The notes under the pieces: generated by a model
What the model was told of the DNA's origin: nothing
Seen by the model: the letters and a program-made list of their open reading frames with translations, nothing else
Databases searched by the model: none
Position numbers and translations under genes: made by a program
Assembly (NCBI GenBank): GCA_945878795.1
Contig: CAMDWF010000043.1
Span: 1-11,328 of the forward strand
DNA length: 11,328 bases
Source of the DNA: Synechococcus sp. UW140
Lineage (GTDB): Bacteria > Cyanobacteriota > Cyanobacteriia > PCC-6307 > Cyanobiaceae
Reading direction: 5' to 3'
Shown: piece after piece, positions 1-6,611 of the stretch
How the letters are laid out: each line of letters opens with the position of its first letter
How positions within the stretch are numbered: the stretch's first letter is position 1

Positions 1-179
1 CTGACTTCTTGCAAGCACAAGTGGCTGCCCGCTTCTCATCCGGGGCGTTAGAAGGATAAGTGAAGGCAGACAAGTCGAACATTTTGCAGGGCGCCTGCTC
101 ACTTCATGGCTGACGCAGAGGCAGCAAGATGGGTTGCAGGCTAGGATCACACTAGAAGGCATGGAGGAACGAGCAGGCA
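1..179. other. Upstream region of the toxin-antitoxin pair, no gene seen
   Basis: I see no convincing gene here. The stretch should carry the promoter of the antitoxin gene that starts at 180. A GGAGG at 163-167 lies about 12 bases before the ATG, which is rather far for a ribosome binding site; an AGG at 175-177 is closer. A TAGGAT at 142-147 could be a -10 hexamer, but no good -35 sits 16-18 bases upstream of it. The window starts inside this region, so the left limit of the accessory segment cannot be seen. Confidence 0.4.
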
Positions 180-389
180 ATGGGGAACTTCTATGACGCT
201 ATCGTCAAGCCTGATGGCCGAATACGCCTAAAAACGTCCATTCACCTAGAGAAAGGTCTTAGGGTCGTCGTTGCAGTTCCGGGACAAGACGTTGATTCTG
301 CCGCGTCTGGAATCGCGTTAAGTGAACCCAATCTTTCGGCTGATTGGCTTAATCCAGAGGAAGATGAGGCATGGGCACACCTTCAGTAG
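180..389 (+). CDS. Antitoxin of a PemK/MazF-type toxin-antitoxin pair
   Basis: A 69-residue acidic protein. Its N-terminal half has a short beta-rich pattern (YDAIVKPDGRIRL at 5-17), like small DNA-binding antitoxins. It ends in the acidic, Trp-containing tail DWLNPEEDEAWAHLQ (55-69), which I recall as characteristic of cyanobacterial antitoxins encoded just before PemK/MazF-family toxins. Such an antitoxin binds and blocks the toxin, an endoribonuclease, through its C-terminal tail and represses the operon through its N-terminus. The next gene starts at 371 inside this one, a 19-base overlap that implies translational coupling. The antitoxin reads through intact while its partner toxin is broken, so it may persist as an orphan or protect against related toxins. 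Family assignment rests on the tail and the context. Confidence 0.68.
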   Translation: MGNFYDAIVKPDGRIRLKTSIHLEKGLRVVVAVPGQDVDSAASGIALSEPNLSADWLNPEEDEAWAHLQ

Positions 390-643
390 GTGATGTAGTT
401 TTCATTCCACGTCGTCGCCGATGTAGGCAGGGGTGATTTTGTCCTTTGTCAGATCACCAGCAAGCCATACGATGATTCTCATGCGCTGTCATTAATTGAC
501 GCTGACTTTTCAGACGGTGGTGTAAGGCGAGACAGTTTTATCCGCATAGGAAAGCTATTTACTGCCAATCAGGTTCTCATTCTTGGCATTGTCGGTCATT
601 AACCAGCACCAATTTGGCCGAAGTTATCTCACATATGAGTTAA
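371..643 (+). pseudogene. PemK/MazF-family toxin remnant (internal deletion plus frameshift)
   Basis: Three segments in two frames reconstruct a PemK/MazF-type mRNA interferase. From ATG 371 the frame reads MGTPSVGDVVFIP, the usual N-terminus, then meets a stop at 434-436. In another frame, 411-599 encodes VVADVGRGDFVLCQITSKPY followed by a run ending KLFTANQVLILGIVGH, which is the family core and is closed by TAA at 600-602. If one base is restored at about 600, the original frame resumes as LTSTNLAEVISHMS and stops at 641-643. About 14-16 residues normally found between the N-terminal strand and the RPAVVLADVG strand (the FPFSDL...KLRPA part, with the family's conserved Arg) are missing, and the deletion is not a multiple of three. 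The toxin should be inactive. The remaining parts are easily recognised, so decay looks recent. Confidence 0.72.
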
Positions 644-833
644 ATGTTTTCGCCTGTCTTGGAGGGTGATACACTTTAACATCCAGCTACAGAAGAAGGG
701 AGCATGGGCTTTTTCATCGTTCTAAATTCCTGGCTCGCTTCTGATCTGGAGCGTTAAAACCATTCTAAATAGATACGGCAGAGCAAGCCGCCAAGGCTAT
801 AGTACACTTGAACTAATCGAACTGGGTGGTACT
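644..833. promoter_or_regulatory. Spacer upstream of the R-M operon, promoter and possible short uORF
   Basis: This 190-base gap should hold the promoter for the methylase-endonuclease operon. The best -10 candidate is TATAGT at 798-803, 30 bases before the GTG start at 834, but the matching -35 position (775-780) is poor. A short reading frame at 704-757 (MGFFIVLNSWLASDLER, stop TAA) is preceded by a purine-rich GAAGGGAG at 695-702, a better ribosome binding site than the one of the methylase. It could be a leader peptide or the original N-terminus of the methylase cut off by a one-base frameshift. No controller (C) protein gene is visible. Confidence 0.35.
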
Positions 834-2570
834 GTGAAGGCAAGGCAAGGAGAGCTGCAAATCCCATTCCCCAGCATCCCTTTTGCAGGCCGCTCCCAAA
901 GAGTTAAAGAGGCAATTGAGCACTTAGCAACGGGAGGAGGGGTAGAAGCTAGAGGTGCAATCTTTACGAAGCCCGAAGTAGTTGATTTCATACTTGATCT
1001 TTCAAACTGTAATGCAACACGTGATCTAACTGGATCAAGGTTTCTCGAACCCTCTTTTGGTGGCGGAGATTTTCTGCTTCCAATAATCAAAAGATTATTT
1101 GTCTCCTGGCGTGAACAAAAAGGCAGAAATCCAACACGAAAAGAGTTGGAAACCTCGATTACGGCATTTGAGCTTCACAAGCCTACATTTGAGCATACTA
1201 GAGAAGTAATTATAAATTTGCTGGCACAAGAAGGGCTTGCCGATACTGATGCCGAGAAGCTCGCTAGTCACTGGCTACACCATGATGACTTCCTACTTGC
1301 ACCAATTGAAGATTCGTTCGACTTTGTGCTTGGAAATCCGCCCTATGTCCGGCAAGAACTAATACCCCCAACGTTGTTGCGTGAATACAGGCTTCGGTTT
1401 AAGACCCTTTACGACCGTGCCGACATATATATACCTTTTATCGAAAGATCTCTAAGCCTACTTGGACCTAGCGGCACTTTGGGTTTCATTTGCGCTGATC
1501 GTTGGATGAAAAACAAGTATGGAGGACCACTTCGAAAAATGATTTCCGACTCTTTTCATTTTAAAGTCTATATTGACATGGTTAATACACAAGCCTTTCA
1601 GGCTGAAGTAGTAGCCTACCCTGCGATTACAATTATTTCCAATGATCCGCCAAGTGCAACGAAGATCGCAAGAAATCCAACCGTCTCAAAGGAAGGATTT
1701 ACCAAGCTTTTGATGCAACTCGATTCAGATGATTGCAAATCAAGTGACCATGTCTATACCGCAAAAGCTGTAGCAGTTAGTTCCCAGCCCTGGCTACTTG
1801 GTGGAGCAACGCAGATTGGAATAATCAGAAAACTAGAGGCTGAGTTTCCGGTACTTGAAGATTCGGGTTGTAAAGTTAGCATTGGTGTTGCAACAGGTGC
1901 GGATCGTGCATTTATTGCAGACTTTGACAAACTTGATGTTGAATCCGACCGAAAACTGCGCCTTGTCAGAACCAAGGATATTTCTGGTGGTGAAGTCAAT
2001 TGGCTGGGAAAGGGAATCATCAATCCCTTTTGTGATAGCGGTGGATTAGTGGATCTCGCAGCTTATCCCAAACTTAAAAAATATCTAGAAGATCGCAAGG
2101 AGATTATCTCTTCTCGTCATTGTGCTCAGAAAAGTCCGAAGAGCTGGTATCGAACCATTGATCGGATTACTCCTTCTTTACTAGCCACTCCAAAGCTTCT
2201 TATCCCAGACATCAAAGGGGATTCGCACATTGTCTACGATTCCGGTCTTTATTATCCACACCACAACCTATACTACGTGATCTCTTCTCATTGGGATCTT
2301 CGATGCCTGCAGGCTATTCTTATGTCTTCTCTGTCACGCGCTTTTGTCTCGATATACTCAACAAAAATGAGAGGGGGATTCATGCGTTTTCAAGCTCAGT
2401 ATCTAAGGCGCATTCGCGTGCCTGCTTGGGATGAGATCTCTGAAACGAACAGATCTGATCTTCGTGATGCTGCTGCTACTAGAGATGTAGATGCATGCAA
2501 CGAGGCGGTCTGCAAAGTTTACGATCTCGATATTGATGATCTTATTACCCTCCATGAATCAACAATTTAA
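834..2570 (+). CDS. Type II DNA adenine-N6 methyltransferase, XhoI/PaeR7I-type system
   Basis: A 578-residue methyltransferase that should protect host DNA by methylating adenine in the target of the endonuclease encoded next. Visible motifs in order: a motif X-like GAIFTKPEVVDFILDL (41-56), the SAM-binding motif I LEPSFGGGDF (71-80), an acidic AFELHK after a strand (111-116), and the catalytic motif IV NPPY (168-171) in the context FDFVLGNPPY. The order X-I-IV with NPPY marks a gamma-class N6-adenine methylase. The C-terminal half (about 330-560) is the probable target recognition domain, ending close to the usual length of about 530-580. The start chosen is GTG 834 with a weak GGTGG at 825-829. 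The frame is open upstream to 726 without an ATG, so the true N-terminus is uncertain. It ends in TAATG, overlapping the endonuclease start by one base. AT-rich codon use contrasts with the genes right of 3720. Confidence 0.88.
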   Translation: MKARQGELQIPFPSIPFAGRSQRVKEAIEHLATGGGVEARGAIFTKPEVVDFILDLSNCNATRDLTGSRFLEPSFGGGDFLLPIIKRLFVSWREQKGRNPTRKELETSITAFELHKPTFEHTREVIINLLAQEGLADTDAEKLASHWLHHDDFLLAPIEDSFDFVLGNPPYVRQELIPPTLLREYRLRFKTLYDRADIYIPFIERSLSLLGPSGTLGFICADRWMKNKYGGPLRKMISDSFHFKVYIDMVNTQAFQAEVVAYPAITIISNDPPSATKIARNPTVSKEGFTKLLMQLDSDDCKSSDHVYTAKAVAVSSQPWLLGGATQIGIIRKLEAEFPVLEDSGCKVSIGVATGADRAFIADFDKLDVESDRKLRLVRTKDISGGEVNWLGKGIINPFCDSGGLVDLAAYPKLKKYLEDRKEIISSRHCAQKSPKSWYRTIDRITPSLLATPKLLIPDIKGDSHIVYDSGLYYPHHNLYYVISSHWDLRCLQAILMSSLSRAFVSIYSTKMRGGFMRFQAQYLRRIRVPAWDEISETNRSDLRDAAATRDVDACNEAVCKVYDLDIDDLITLHESTI

Positions 2571-3307
2571 TGACGCTAGATCTCTGTAACTATAAGCACA
2601 AAGCACATAAGGCCGTAAAGGAGTTCTGGGGCAATCGTGAAGCCTCCAAGGAAAGACAACTCGCAACCGGCAAAGCAGATCAGGGGGAACGATCAGGAGT
2701 CACATCAGGTAAAAACATGAATGGTTTTTTGTCTCTGATAGTAGACATCGTTCGCTCGAATGGTCTTCCTCACGCAGAGATCCATACAAATCGAGCGATG
2801 TTGACTTTGCCAGGATATTTTCGACCAACTAAGCTTTGGGATATTCTAGTTATCCACCGAGGAGAGCTTATCGCTGCTGTCGAACTAAAGAGCCAAGTTG
2901 GTTCATTTGGGAATAACTTCAATAACCGTACGGAAGAAGCCATAGGAACTGCGCATGATTTTTGGACCGCCTATAGAGAAGGAGCCATTGGCAACCAACC
3001 AAGGCCAGTTATCGGCTGGCTTATGATGGTTGAAGACTCTCCTAAATCTCGGAAGGCCGTACGTGATGCCTCTCCACATTTTGCTGTTTTGCCCGAATTT
3101 CAAGGTGCATCATACCTAATTAGATATGATCTTTTGTGCCAAAAGCTGGTGAAGGAAGGTTTATACAGCTCGGCTTGTCTTCTCACCTCTCCACGTGAGG
3201 CTGCATCGACAGGCGAATTTTCAGAGATTTCCCACATGACTAGCCTCAAAACCTTTATCTCCTCTCTCGCTGGACATATTGCTTCCGAGTCTTCACGATT
3301 AGGGTAG
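2570..3307 (+). CDS. Type II restriction endonuclease, XhoI/PaeR7I family (predicted CTCGAG)
   Basis: A 245-residue protein that I recognise as the XhoI/PaeR7I restriction endonuclease family, whose members are about 245 residues and cut CTCGAG after the first C. Family-typical segments are KADQGERSGVTSGKNM (35-50), LTLPGYFRPTKLWDILV (78-94), the stretch GNNFNNRTEEAIGTAHDFW (114-132) and RYDLLCQKLVKEGLY near the C-terminus. The PD-(D/E)XK nuclease core can be placed at D91, E105 and K107 (WDILV ... AVELKSQ), with the Mg2+-binding residues intact. There is no stop or frameshift. The ATG shares its A with the methylase stop (TAATG), so translation of the nuclease is coupled to prior translation of the protective methylase. 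Specificity is inferred from family membership; I saw no CTCGAG anywhere in this window. Confidence 0.9.
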   Translation: MTLDLCNYKHKAHKAVKEFWGNREASKERQLATGKADQGERSGVTSGKNMNGFLSLIVDIVRSNGLPHAEIHTNRAMLTLPGYFRPTKLWDILVIHRGELIAAVELKSQVGSFGNNFNNRTEEAIGTAHDFWTAYREGAIGNQPRPVIGWLMMVEDSPKSRKAVRDASPHFAVLPEFQGASYLIRYDLLCQKLVKEGLYSSACLLTSPREAASTGEFSEISHMTSLKTFISSLAGHIASESSRLG

Positions 3308-3390
3308 GTAAAAGCCAATATAAAAATGCAAATACGCAAGCCTAGGTTCCTTCTAATGCAGAGATATTGGTCCGATTCTGATCTTGAACG
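3308..3390. other. Spacer between the endonuclease and the convergent antitoxin remnant
   Basis: An 83-base gap between two convergent genes. I see no stable GC-rich hairpin followed by a T-run, so no intrinsic terminator can be called for the R-M operon. The only symmetric element is the six-base palindrome CCTAGG at 3341-3346. Confidence 0.3.
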
Positions 3391-3670
3391 TCAACCCGAG
3401 TGGAGTGTATGAAGATCACACTCTGATGTATCTACAATGTGCACATGTCTGCGGCGCTCAAGGCGTTCCGCCAGCCAGACCTTGATGATCGACTGGCGCG
3501 TCACCCCCAGCCGGAACGCCTCCAGGTCGAGTTGCTCGACCATCCAGAACGGAAAGTCGACGTTGACGCGCTTCTGATCCAGCCGTGGGGCGGAGTGCTG
3601 CGGACTGATCGAGCGCATCGATCACGGACTCCCCATCTTCAAAGCGACGATCGAACTCAGAGCTGTTCAT
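3391..3670 (-). pseudogene. BrnA/CopG-type ribbon-helix-helix antitoxin, frameshifted
   Basis: Two overlapping minus-strand frames give one antitoxin of the BrnA/CopG group, a ribbon-helix-helix DNA-binding protein. From ATG 3670 the frame reads MNSSEFDRRFEDGESVIDAL and runs to ALRP. After an extra base around 3586-3590 (in a run of four Gs on the plus strand), the second frame continues RLDQKRVNVDFPFWMVEQLD, then EAFRLGVTRQSIIKVWLAERLE, the classic RHH strand and two helices. The C-terminal tail after LERR does not resemble the family and may be read-through. A GAGGAG at 3681-3686 on the minus strand is a good ribosome binding site. The partner toxin BrnT, normally directly upstream, is absent except perhaps for a scrap at 3681-3710. 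A one-base sequencing error in the G-run is the main alternative to true decay. Confidence 0.72.
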
Positions 3671-4281
3671 CGAGCTGCATCTCCTCGGTGCGGTACGTAT
3701 GGCACGTGATTTATCGGCCCCAACCGAAAACTATCGCGCCGATGGAAATCAGGCTCCGCCCCGGTATGGGCTAAGGCCCAGTAGCTGACCCCCTGGCCCA
3801 CCTGCTCGATCACCGCCGTCAGGCTGATCTCCAGGGGAAGAGTTGCCACCGCGGGGTCTTCCGCACCGGCCACCTCGCTGAGATCCAGCTCCACCGCCAC
3901 CTCCAACTCCCCTGCCGTCCGCCGCACTTGCCAGGGTGGCGCCGCCGCCAGGGCCACAGGAACCAGCGGCCCCCGGTAGTGGCTGAGGCGATAGAGGTTC
4001 CAGTCGCCGCTGGGGGCCAGGTTCAGTTCCCAGTAGGCATCCTGGCCGGCAAAGCCCCAGAAGGCCTCCAGGCAGGTGGTCTGCCAGAGGCCATCGCAGC
4101 GGCGGCGGGATGGGCTGGCATCGGGCAATACGAGGGCATCCAGATCGCCGGTCAGACGCCAGACCAGCTCCAGGCGGCCGGCTTGGTGGCCGGCTTGGCG
4201 CCCGCCAAGACGACGGGCCTGGCCGGAGACGGTCAAATCGGGGGGATGGGGCAGGCCCCCGAAGGGTTCCAGGGCGAGCAT
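3667..4281 (-). CDS. DOMON-like domain protein with an abnormal C-terminal tail
   Basis: A 204-residue protein resembling DOMON-like domain proteins of cyanobacteria and proteobacteria. Its function is unknown; DOMON folds are beta-sandwiches that often bind haem or sugars. The diagnostic core is GLWQTTCLEAFWGF (64-77) followed by YWELNLAPSGDWNLY (83-97) and HYRG (101-104); YWALAHTGAEPDFHRRDSFRL (167-187) is the usual end of the family. Homologues, as I recall them, stop a residue or two later. Here the frame continues for 17 unrelated residues (GPINHVPYV and on) and stops inside the BrnA-type antitoxin start (ATGA, 3667-3670). This suggests that an insertion or deletion at about 3720 removed the native stop. 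ATG 4281 lies 9 bases after the stop of the kinase gene, so both are probably cotranscribed. No signal peptide is visible. Confidence 0.72.
   Translation of the reverse strand: MLALEPFGGLPHPPDLTVSGQARRLGGRQAGHQAGRLELVWRLTGDLDALVLPDASPSRRRCDGLWQTTCLEAFWGFAGQDAYWELNLAPSGDWNLYRLSHYRGPLVPVALAAAPPWQVRRTAGELEVAVELDLSEVAGAEDPAVATLPLEISLTAVIEQVGQGVSYWALAHTGAEPDFHRRDSFRLGPINHVPYVPHRGDAAR
3681..3710 (-). pseudogene. Possible short remnant of a BrnT-like toxin
   Basis: On the minus strand this stretch reads ITCHTYRTEE, which resembles the HTYR-E-(D/E) segment found late in BrnT ribonuclease toxins, just before their IISAR motif. It sits immediately upstream of the BrnA-type antitoxin remnant, where the 3' end of brnT belongs. 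Only about ten residues match, so chance is a real possibility. If real, most of the toxin gene was deleted at the junction with the DOMON-like gene. Confidence 0.22.
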
Positions 4282-4290
4282 GGTGGGGTC

Positions 4291-5418
4291 TCAGCGCAGG
4301 CGTTCGATGATGGCGCGAATCGCATCCTCCTTGGCTTCGATGTCTTCGGTGAGTCGGAATTGCACCCGGGCCCGTTGTAGATTCTGTTGCGGATGGGTGA
4401 CCCGGAAATAGACATCACCGGCGAGGTAATCGCTGAGGAAGCGCAATCCCAACTCGAAGCTGATCAGTCGGATCGCGTCATAGAGATGGTCGATATCGGC
4501 ATCGCTGAGCACTTGGCGGGCCGCAGCGCCATAGCCTGTCAAAATCGCCTCGCAAAAATCGAGATCGAAGTCCACCTGATCCAGGTCGTCGGTTTCCTCG
4601 CCGAGGCGGTTGCACCCCGATCGCAGGCAGTCGCCGAGGTCGTAATGGACCAATCCCGGCTTGACCGTATCGAGATCGACCAGGGCGATGGCCCGGCCGC
4701 TGGCTCGATCCAGCAACACATTGTTGACCTTGGGATCGCCATGGATCGGGCGGGGCACCAACACCCCCGCCGCCCGGGCGTCCTCCAGCACCGATGCAAA
4801 AGAGCGCCGGGCCGCCACGAAAGACCGACAATCGCCAACGGCCGGCTCGTTGGCGCGATCGCTGCCGCTCAGGACAGCGTCATAGGCCTGCAGATAGGTG
4901 GGGGTGACATGGAAGCCGGGCAGGGTGTCGGCCAGCAGCTCGGGGGGGAGGTCGCTGATCAGGGCATGGAAGCGTCCGAGGCCGTAGCCCAGCTCCAGGG
5001 CCTGCTCTACGGCATCGAGCGTGTCATGGCAGACGGTGTCCTCGATGAAGCTGATCAGCCGCCAGAAGCCATCGTCCGTCTCCACCCAGGTCTGCTCACC
5101 GCTGGCGGCGGCTATCACCTGGGGCATCTCCCAGCCGCGGCCCGCATCAGGGGCATCTGGCGTCTGGGCCAGGCGGCGGGTCACATGGGCGCTCACCTCG
5201 GCCAGGTTGGCCATCAGCGACTGCGGCTGGGCAAAGACCTGGGTATTGAGTTTCTGCAGCACATAACGCCGAGGCTCATCGCCGGCCAACTCCACCAGAT
5301 AGGTGGCATTGACATTGCCGTTGCCAAGGGGCGCCACCCTGGATACGGGGGCCGGCAGGGCGAAAGCGCCGGCGATCGTCACCAACTGGGCCTGGGGATC
5401 CAAGGCGGGATCGACCAT
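4291..5418 (-). CDS. APH-fold phosphotransferase, probable small-molecule or sugar kinase
   Basis: A 375-residue kinase of the aminoglycoside phosphotransferase fold. The N-lobe has a nucleotide-binding turn LGNGNVNATYLV (about 25-36) and YVLQKLNTQVF (about 47-57) with a putative ATP-anchoring Lys. The catalytic loop is the Brenner motif HGDPKVNNVLLD and the metal-binding loop is ALVDLDTVKPG, followed by HYDLGDCLRSG. The pattern RYVLQKLNTQVF plus GNVNATYLV is closest to kinases of the NahK (N-acetylhexosamine 1-kinase) or MdsC type, so phosphorylation of a sugar at the anomeric position is possible, but the substrate is not readable. The frame is open upstream to 5748, but that part overlaps the polyketide synthase and is unlike the family, so I chose ATG 5418. 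It lies 56 bases after the synthase stop and 9 bases before the DOMON-like gene. Confidence 0.8.
   Translation of the reverse strand: MVDPALDPQAQLVTIAGAFALPAPVSRVAPLGNGNVNATYLVELAGDEPRRYVLQKLNTQVFAQPQSLMANLAEVSAHVTRRLAQTPDAPDAGRGWEMPQVIAAASGEQTWVETDDGFWRLISFIEDTVCHDTLDAVEQALELGYGLGRFHALISDLPPELLADTLPGFHVTPTYLQAYDAVLSGSDRANEPAVGDCRSFVAARRSFASVLEDARAAGVLVPRPIHGDPKVNNVLLDRASGRAIALVDLDTVKPGLVHYDLGDCLRSGCNRLGEETDDLDQVDFDLDFCEAILTGYGAAARQVLSDADIDHLYDAIRLISFELGLRFLSDYLAGDVYFRVTHPQQNLQRARVQFRLTEDIEAKEDAIRAIIERLR
4855..4862. repeat. HIP1 octamer GCGATCGC
   Basis: An exact copy of the highly iterated palindrome HIP1, greatly over-represented in many cyanobacterial genomes. It lies within the kinase gene and supports a cyanobacterial host. 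Confidence 0.6.
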
Positions 5419-5474
5419 GGCGGCCGCAACGCAGGGGGCTGCATGGTGCCATGGCTCCCCGGGGCCCCTGCCCC

Positions 5475-6611
5475 TCAGCCCAGCAGGGCGGCCTCGACGC
5501 AGAGGCCCGGGCCGAAGGCCAAAGCCACGCAAGGCAGGGGCGCCCCGGCCCGTTGCAGACGATCGAGAATGAACAGGACCGTGGCAGACGACATGTTGCC
5601 GCACTCCCGCAGCACCGCGGTGGAGGGTTCGATGGCGCTGGCGGGCAGGTCGAGACAATCGCGGACCGCCTCCAGCAGGCGGGGCCCGCCCGGATGCAGG
5701 GCCCAGGAGCCAATGGCCGCCCGATCGAGCCCCCAGGCGGCCAGCCAACCATCCAGCCAGGGGGCCAAGCGGGCGGCAATCAGGGCCGGAACCCGCGGCG
5801 AAAGCCCCATTTCGAAGCCGTGATCGCCAATCGTCCAGGCCATGGCATCGGCGCTATCCGGCAGCACCGTCGAACCGGAAGCCAGGAGCTGCCAGAGAGG
5901 AAAGACCGGCAGCGGCCCCTGCTCCGGCCACGCTCCAGCGCCAGCCCCCGACTCCGCCCCTGCAGCGGGCGGGTCAGCGGCGGCCAACACCGTGGCGGCG
6001 GCGCCATCGGCAAACAGGGCATTGGCCACCACCCGCTCGGGGTGCCATCCCAGCTGTTGGTGCAGGCTGCAGAGTTCGAGGGCGCAGAGCAGCACCCTGG
6101 CGCCGGCATCGGCCTGGGCAAAGGCGTGGGCGACGCGCAGGCCGTTGAGGGCCCCGTGGCAGCCCATGAAACCCACCTGGGTGCGGGCCACATTGGGATC
6201 CAACGGCAGCCCCTGGATCAGCTCCAGGTCGAAGCCGGGGGCCTGGAAGCCGGTGCAGCACACCGTCACCAGGTGGGTGATCGCAGCCGGATCGACGGCG
6301 GCGGCGGCAAGGGCCGCACTGCTGGCCATCAGGGCCAGGGGACCGGCCTCGACGGCGAAGCGGGCCATGCGCTCGGCGGTGGTGGGGTTGGCGTCTGTGT
6401 AAAAGGGCAGGCGATCAGGCAGCGTGCCATCGGCGTCCGCCAAGAGCACGCTGTGGCGGAAGGCGACGCCGGAACGGCGCTGCAAGCGCCGCAGCAGGGT
6501 GGCCTGGGCGCCATTGCTGGCCGAGAGGCGCTGGGCCATGGCGGCCGATTCGGTTTGGCTGAGGCGATGGGAGGGCAGGGCGGTGCCGATCCCCAGCAGG
6601 TTCACGGGCAT
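5475..6611 (-). CDS. Type III polyketide synthase (chalcone synthase-like)
   Basis: A 378-residue homodimeric thiolase-fold enzyme that extends an acyl-CoA starter with malonyl-CoA and cyclises the chain to a pyrone, resorcinol or related aromatic. The full catalytic triad is visible: Cys151 in VGFMGCHGALNGLR, His306 in SWALHPGGPRL and Asn339 in ECGNMSSATV. The FGPGL loop near the C-terminus (366-370) matches the GFGPG cyclisation loop. Length is normal for the family (350-400). The start ATG 6611 lies inside the 3' end of the oxidoreductase gene (10-base overlap), so translation is coupled; no ribosome binding site is seen. With the preceding flavoprotein and methyltransferase it forms a type III PKS cluster resembling in logic the srsABC phenolic-lipid cluster of Streptomyces. 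Starter and chain length cannot be inferred. Confidence 0.93.
   Translation of the reverse strand: MPVNLLGIGTALPSHRLSQTESAAMAQRLSASNGAQATLLRRLQRRSGVAFRHSVLLADADGTLPDRLPFYTDANPTTAERMARFAVEAGPLALMASSAALAAAAVDPAAITHLVTVCCTGFQAPGFDLELIQGLPLDPNVARTQVGFMGCHGALNGLRVAHAFAQADAGARVLLCALELCSLHQQLGWHPERVVANALFADGAAATVLAAADPPAAGAESGAGAGAWPEQGPLPVFPLWQLLASGSTVLPDSADAMAWTIGDHGFEMGLSPRVPALIAARLAPWLDGWLAAWGLDRAAIGSWALHPGGPRLLEAVRDCLDLPASAIEPSTAVLRECGNMSSATVLFILDRLQRAGAPLPCVALAFGPGLCVEAALLG

Noticed and set aside
30..60. GCGTTAGAA-like string suggestive of an integron attC right end next to a toxin-antitoxin pair
   Set aside because: The core does not fit GTTRRRY (the seventh base is A), no matching RYYYAAC partner with L boxes is visible, and the window starts just upstream.
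5442..5453. Inverted repeat CATGG-TG-CCATG in the synthase-kinase gap
   Set aside because: Short arms with a two-base loop and no T-run; not a credible terminator or operator on its own.
5419..5748. 110-residue N-terminal extension of the kinase
   Set aside because: The extension is Arg/Gly/Pro-rich, overlaps the end of the synthase gene and is unlike the kinase family; ATG 5418 gives a normal N-lobe.
4387..5823. Long plus-strand open frame opposite the kinase and synthase genes
   Set aside because: It is a codon-bias shadow in very GC-rich DNA: no recognisable domain, and both minus-strand genes it covers have clear catalytic motifs.
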